From: Sesamum alatum
Lineage: Eukaryota; Streptophyta; Magnoliopsida; Lamiales; Pedaliaceae
Direction of reading: 5' to 3'
DNA length: 64,000 bases
Assembly: GCA_034509735.1 (NCBI GenBank)
Contig: JACGWO010000003.1
Location: 9,362,001 to 9,426,000 of the forward strand
Shown: piece by piece, positions 58,599-64,000 of the stretch
How the letters are laid out: each line of letters begins with the position of its first letter
How positions within the stretch are numbered: the stretch's first letter is position 1
Notes under the pieces: model-generated
Databases searched by the model: none
Seen by the model: only the letters and a program-made list of their open reading frames with translations
What the model was told of the DNA's origin: nothing
Position numbers and translations under genes: made by a program

Positions 58599-58973
58599 CT
58601 ATTCAGTCCCGAACCGGCATACTAGGTATGTCGCGACGAAGGCGTTCTTTGAAACTAAAATGACCGAAGGATCCTCTGTACAAGAGCACGGGGTTAAAAT
58701 GCTTACCCTGGTGGAAAAGCTCGATGACCTAAAGGCAGGCCTCGATAATGAGACGTACATAGATGTGATCCTTTAGTCTCTCCCACCCTCCTTCGACCAA
58801 TTTGTTGTTAACTATAACATGAGCACAGTTGAGAAGGGTTATTCATGAGTTAATCAATATTTTGGTGTAATATGAGGCAACAACCAAGAAGTCCACGCTG
58901 TCGGTATTGTTTGGAGGTGCTTCGACTTCCAAGGCGAAAGGCAAGGGTGCCGGACATTGGAAAAGGAAGAAGG
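58599..58973 (+). pseudogene. copia gag fragment, family 1 type
   Basis: Colinear with 41928-42290 of family 1 gag, starting at 'ctattcagtcccg'. Readable pieces include VATKAFFETKMTEGSSVQEHGVKM and DNETYIDVIL. A TAG replaces the glutamine codon after that (near 58773) and a one-base gain follows near 58838. It is cut on the left by the antisense LTR and on the right by the second family 1 element. Confidence 0.9.
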
Positions 58974-60987
58974 TGTTAGAATAGGTGACCATGTAAGCCA
59001 ATTTTGGCAGGAATATGTAACCTATGTCTAGACAATTCTTTGGTATTTGATAAAATATTTATGAATAAAGAAGTGAAAATTCATATGGCAATACTTTGTT
59101 TACGTTCACTTATCTGCATTTACATTTCTGTTCACTACGCAAACAAAGCCCACGGACTGAGATACGATTTCGGGGACTGGGACTACGCTTGGAGGTAGGT
59201 CTATGAAATCAGTCTTACCGAATCAGTCCGGAAATCTCCAAGTCAAGGAATCCCGAAAATGGGTACCGGGATTCCCTTTAAGACTTGCACTAAGCATCTG
59301 CTGTCGTATTTCATCGACGGGTGACGAAGGTCGTCTAAGCAGTGTTAGTGGGTCAACATGCTAGGAAGCAGCTGACTGAGGTGACTCGTGGGAACCGTCT
59401 TACGGAGGGCCTTGAGTATGGTCAGCAAGGTATGACGAGTATTCCCGGTTCCAACAGTACAGGCCAAGTCCTTTGACTTGAGGAACTGCTGAGTTTACCT
59501 GTGCATCAGGTCTGTATCTTAGATATGGTGAGAGATTGCCAAAATACTCTTGAGTAGTCATAAGCCATGTCTAGTGCAGCTCGGGTGCACAAAGTGACAG
59601 TAGTTTCCAAGAAAGGATCTGTCTCCTGTCAAAAGGTGTTGACAGTTGAGTCTCATATATGCTCTGTGTCTTGTCCCTGAAATCTGTGGCCACAGTGACT
59701 GAACAGAAGGGAAAAGGTTTCCCTTGCGGCGTTTGGTGAGGACAGACCGACACTTAGGTCCAAAATGGGTACCTGCATTTTCCGTGCCCTAGACCCTAAG
59801 TGATGAGACCGAAGACAGAAGGACAAGTGTACTGTTAGAGCCTAAATGTTCATCCCCGAATATTTCACCTAGTCTCTAGTGCCATGGGCCGTTGCTAGAT
59901 GGCCACCCATGGTAACGGACGGATTCTAGGAATCCGACCAAGTCTAGCTGAATGGTGAACCTCAAGAGTCACACACTATCCACACACACACTTAGTATTT
60001 AATTTAGAATTAAATATTGGAGTAAAGGAATGATTAAATTAGATTTAATCGGGTCCTATATTTTCTTGGAGAAATTAATTCCTTCTATTTGATAAAGGGA
60101 ATTAAATTAATAAATAGGATTTATTAAAAGGGTTGATTTAATGGGCTTAGAATAAATTATAATATTTATTTATTATATTATATTTATTCTTTTAGCCTTT
60201 TGGAATATTTAATAGGATTTAAATATTCCATTAAATTAAAATCAACGGTTGAGATGGAAAGGGGAGATGGAAGGGTAGGATTCGTTTGACTAGGTCAAAC
60301 ACTAGTTGGACTAGGAATTTGACTAGGTCAAAATCCTAGTCAAATTAGGTTACTTAGAGTTTGAGTTTAAAGAGGATTAAACTCTTCCTCTATATAAACC
60401 CCTAGTGTCCAACATTTAAGAGATTGATGATTCTTGAAAAAACACACACAACACACACTCTCCCTCTCCTACCTCTCGTCCGCCCCTCTCTCTTTCTCTA
60501 GCAAGAAAATATTTTTCCTTAGTTCTTTTTGTTCTTGGAACATCAAGAACTTAGACGAACCAATACCGTTAATTGATAACGAGTTATTGATTCGTCCACT
60601 CCAAAAATAATACTTGTTCGTTGCTAGCACGACGTGCAAGATACGTGGGTGGATCGTGTGTCACGATTTGGAGGATCTCAAGAACGAGGTCTTGGTGCAA
60701 AACGGGGAACAACGCGAGTAGCAGTTGAAGACGAAAACGACAACGGGTAGGTCTCGTTTAAGATTTTCGTCCCTCTTTATTTTTCAACTCTATGGCCTCC
60801 ATGATTTATTTAATTGTTTTATGATCATGAGATACACCGAACGCCCGGGAACCTCAAGGGCACACCCCTTGAGCGTGTTCTTTAAATTAAAAAGCATGCT
60901 TTTTATTTTGTAAATTTTGATATGTTTATTTTTACCGCGCTTCCGCATTCGCGCAATTCCCGGGACGATCCACCGGATTTTCTTTCA
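58974..60987 (+). mobile_element. 5' LTR of second family 1 element
   Basis: TGTTAGAATAGGTGACCATG...TTTTCTTTCA, 2014 bp. It keeps the segment (near 60620-60820) deleted from the 5' LTR at 37577. TATA box TATATAAA at 60391-60398. Confidence 0.95.
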
Positions 60988-60988
60988 G

Positions 60989-61000
60989 TGGTATCAGAGC
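60989..61000 (+). other. primer-binding site (tRNA-iMet), second family 1 element
   Basis: TGGTATCAGAGC, one base after the LTR. Confidence 0.96.
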
Positions 61001-63227
61001 CCGGTTCGGTGTATAGGCCTAGGGTTTATGTGCGTTATAAAGCATGAAACGTGAAATTGGCATGTTTTTTATTAAATCTGGATTGTTCTTGATTTTAAGC
61101 ATGTCGATTTTATTGCTTTTTGATTCGTGTGAATTTATGAATGTTGGTGATTTTCTGTTTTTCTTGGGAAACGGGGTGGAAAATTGAACGGAAAACGAGA
61201 AACGACGCAGCCGGCCAGCCGGGAGGGTTGGCCGCGCGCTGCCGCACGCTGCCGGCAGGGCAGACGCGCGCAGGCAAGGGAGGCCTGCGCGCGCCCGCCC
61301 AGCCGGCCGCGCGGGGGCAGCGCGCAGGGCAGCGCCTCCAGGCGCGCGCGCGCAAGGCCGCGCGCCTGCGAGTCTGCGCGCGGACGGGCCCTGGGCGGCG
61401 CCGCCAGGCGCGCGCGCACGCAGACGAAGGAGTCTACGCGCGCGCGCCCGACAGGCGTGCCCAGTGCGCGTCTGCGCCCGCACTGCGCACGGCACGGCCG
61501 GCAGCCAGCAGGCCAGCATGCGCGCAAGGCATGGGAGCCTGCGCGCGCGGTGGCCTGCCGGCATGTCGGGCCGCGCAGCGCGCTGCCGGCCAGGCGCGCG
61601 CGCCCGGCCAGGCAGTGCCTGCACGCGCGCAGGGGCGGCAGGCTGAGCCTACTGCCCTGAGCGCGTGCCGGCGAGCCGTCGGCGGCGGCGGCGGCTGCGG
61701 CAGCTGCTGCTGCTAGGGTTTCAAAACCCTAGCAGTATTTTTTCTTTTATTTTTTTTAATTAATTATTTTCAGTTTTAATTTTGAATTAATTCTGAAAAA
61801 AACGTTTTTTGGTTCAATTATGCCTATTTTTCTAAAGACATTATTTTAGGAGTAAAATAAATTGGATTCGGAATCCCGGGGTTATTTTACTTAAAATAAT
61901 GAGGAAATATTTTCCTAAAACGAGAAAATATTATTATCAATATTTGTGTTTTATTTTTCACACGTTGTGCACATATTCATTAATTATTTTGGATATTTAT
62001 GATTGGAAATCACATGTTGTTGGTATTATGTAGTTATGTGATTGGATCATGTGATTATGTGTGTTGGATGGAAATGGATGATCGCGAGCCCTAAGACCGG
62101 ATGTATGGTTTATTTTCTGTTGGGCCTGTGTGCCTCTTTTACTGCTTTCCCCTTCTCTCTTTCTAGTTGCCTTGGAATAATAAGGCATTCTACCTCCCTC
62201 CTTATGTACTCCCCCGGGTTTTCGCTGGGGTTTCTATTTTTTAATATGTAATGAGAGTAGACTAGGAGTGAGGTTTCCTTTTTTGTAATTGGTGGAGAAG
62301 AAGGAAGGACCACATGGAGAGCCCAGACGGGAGGCCCCTTGGTGTTTTCCATGAAGTGAAGAAAGAGAAAAAGAGACCAAGGCCCATCAACATGATGATT
62401 GGGTTACTATTAATGTAATAGTATAGGACCAACCCTAGATTGACCATAGATCCACTACGGGCTCAGTGGATCGCATAGGATACGGGCTCGTGATCATCCA
62501 ACAGGGGCATGCTAGGCTTTAATTTTGCATGTGGTTATGATGATGGATGAATGGATTATTTATTTATCGTATAACTGCTATAAATGGTTTATTTACGCAT
62601 TATGGATGTATGTGTAGATATTTATTTGAGATCTTGGTCATTACTTACTCTCACATTGGTTGGACCAATGTCAAAATATTAGACCCTAGACAAAGTGGAC
62701 ATGAACTCTAGGAGTTGTCCATGCCTTCCAATCCATGGCATAGTGAGGAAGCTGCTTTAGGTCAATAGCGTGGTCTCACGAGTCGTGGCACGTTATTGTA
62801 CTTAAAGGAAGCTGCATTATGTCATGAACGAAAAGCGGGCTGCTGCTACCTGTCTCACGAGTTGTGGGGTACCAGTGGGTCCATGGCTCGGTCGATTGGG
62901 TTGGGTCTAACGCCCAATTAACATGATTCACTTGGAGTCCTCGGGATCATGTGAAAGGGTGAGGCAATAATCTTGGGAATCTCGTGGAACGAGAATGGTA
63001 TGGAATACCACCCACAGGATCTTTTCCATGCGAATCGTAAAAGCGGGGTATGGGAAAAATCGTTGTGGATCCCAAGCCCACTTGGAAAGGATTTCCCGAA
63101 AATCACGTTTGAGAGTACTGTGTTTTCGTATAAATAGTGGAGGATTAAATGACTAAAGTCCATGCATTTAATTATTTTATCAAACCACCGTCTTTTATTT
63201 TCTGCTGATCGCGCGCTGTTTTCTAAA
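61001..63227 (+). other. 5' untranslated leader of second family 1 element
   Basis: Colinear with 39378-41615. CpG-rich block 61200-61710 with the same perfect 11-bp stem-loop at 61265-61293 (loop AAGGGAG) and the second stem near 61412-61440; pyrimidine tract ending TTTCTAG near 62150-62166; conserved hairpin 62449-62472 (GATCCACT/AGTGGATC). No gene supported. Confidence 0.85.
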
Positions 63228-64000
63228 ATGTCTAAGAACCCACTTTCCACCATTCTTGAGACAAACAAATTCAATGGAACAAACTACAACGGCTGGTTGC
63301 GCAATCTCAGGATAGTCCTAGATTACGAGAACCAAGGCTACGTCATGGATGAGCCCTCTCCTAGGACCTTACCGGAAGGATCCACGCCAGAAGAACGTGA
63401 GACGTTCGAGACTTGGCATAAGGATAACCGGAAGGTCCGTAGCATCATACTTGCTTCAATGACCAATGAGATTCAGAAGCAGTATGAAAGGCTAGACGAT
63501 GTCCCTTCCATTATGGCTCGCCTAAAGGATTGCTATGCAGTCCCGGACCGGCATACTAGGTATGTCGCGACCAAGGCATTCTTTGGAACTAAAATGACAG
63601 AAGGATCCTCTGTACAAGAGCACGGGGTTAAAATGCTTACCCTGGTGGAAAAGCTCGAGGACCTAAAGGTAGGTCTCGATAATGAAACATACATAGATGT
63701 GATCCTTCAGTCACTCCCACCCTCCTTTGACCAATTTATCGTCAACTACAACATGAACGCACTTGAGAAGGGCATTCATGAGTTGATCAATATGTTGGTG
63801 CAATACGAGGCAACGACTAAGAAGTCCACGCCTTCGGTATTGTTTGGAGGTGCTTCGACTTCTAATACGAAAGGCAAGGGTGCCGGACGTTGGAAGAAGA
63901 AGAAAGGGAAGGGAAAGGCCGTTAAAGCAGCTACGAACACTAAGAGTGTTCCCATTGCCAAAGAGGGGAAGGCAAAGGAAAGGGAAAGGTTGTCTCCAAG
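63228..64000 (+). CDS. gag: copia Gag, second family 1 element (partial)
   Basis: Starts MSKNPLSTIL at 63228 and is open without a stop to the window edge, about 257 codons, covering the capsid region and the Lys-rich stretch. It differs from the first copy by few residues. In the purine-rich tract 63964-63990 it is one base shorter than the equivalent tract at 42354-42380, which would shift the frame just before the zinc knuckle; only the sequence beyond the window can show the outcome. Confidence 0.9.
   Translation, partial: MSKNPLSTILETNKFNGTNYNGWLRNLRIVLDYENQGYVMDEPSPRTLPEGSTPEERETFETWHKDNRKVRSIILASMTNEIQKQYERLDDVPSIMARLKDCYAVPDRHTRYVATKAFFGTKMTEGSSVQEHGVKMLTLVEKLEDLKVGLDNETYIDVILQSLPPSFDQFIVNYNMNALEKGIHELINMLVQYEATTKKSTPSVLFGGASTSNTKGKGAGRWKKKKGKGKAVKAATNTKSVPIAKEGKAKERERLSP

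Larger units (their letters stand above)
58974..64000 (+). mobile_element. second family 1 copia element, 5' part (runs off the window)
   Basis: 5' LTR 58974-60987, primer site 60989-61000, leader with CpG block, gag from 63228. Same layout as 37577-47644. The 5 bases before it are GAAGG; the other end is outside the window. It is inserted in a gag fragment of its own family. Confidence 0.95.

Overview
The window looks like plant nuclear, repeat-dense DNA. It is AT-rich with plant-type Ty1/copia LTR retrotransposons whose primer-binding sites (TGGTATCAGAGC) match the 3' end of initiator-Met tRNA. I see no confident host gene, tRNA, rRNA or CRISPR. Almost every base belongs to a copia element, a solo LTR, an LTR fragment or an older Ty3/gypsy relic.

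I use working names for the LTR families. Family 1 (LTR about 1.8-2.0 kb) carries a recognisable gag-pol. Family 2 (LTR about 2.1-2.3 kb) carries only a degenerate interior. Families 3, 4 and 5 appear as LTRs or fragments. Families 1-3 share the first 18 LTR bases (TGTTAGAATAGGTGACCA); family 4 differs from them at one base.

Layout: 1-3175, 3' end of a family 3 copia (RT/RNase H remnant plus 3' LTR). 3176-7250, decayed sense-strand Ty3/gypsy pol (protease, RT, RNase H, integrase in order). 7250-8850, unassigned. 8851-9849, antisense family 4 LTR fragment. 9850-30256, a plus-strand family 2 element whose 5' LTR is split by a complete minus-strand family 2 element (10737-20989, target duplication AAATG on both sides). 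Together these form an inverted repeat with arms of about 9.3 kb and a spacer of about 0.9 kb. 30257-33287, a non-LTR island with a poly(A)-ended retroposon tail and a direct duplication, split by a solo family 4 LTR (30989-32791, duplication CATTG). 33288-34628, antisense family 5 LTR fragment. 34629-51375, a third family 2 element, 5'-truncated, split by a full-length family 1 element (37577-47644, duplication AAATA). 51376-58598, antisense fragments including a solo family 1 LTR (53411-55356). 58599-58973, gag fragment. 58974-64000, a second family 1 element running off the window.

The two family 1 copies are the best preserved: long LTR, about 2.2 kb leader with a CpG-rich hairpin block, then a single-frame gag-pol. 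This architecture and the pol motifs recall the Angela/BARE-type copia lineage (inference). The complete copy is inactivated by frameshifts, stops and a changed protease motif. All three family 2 interiors share the same early gag stop and the same eroded pol, so family 2 probably multiplied as a non-autonomous element using proteins supplied in trans, plausibly by family 1-like copies with matching LTR ends, primer site and polypurine tract.
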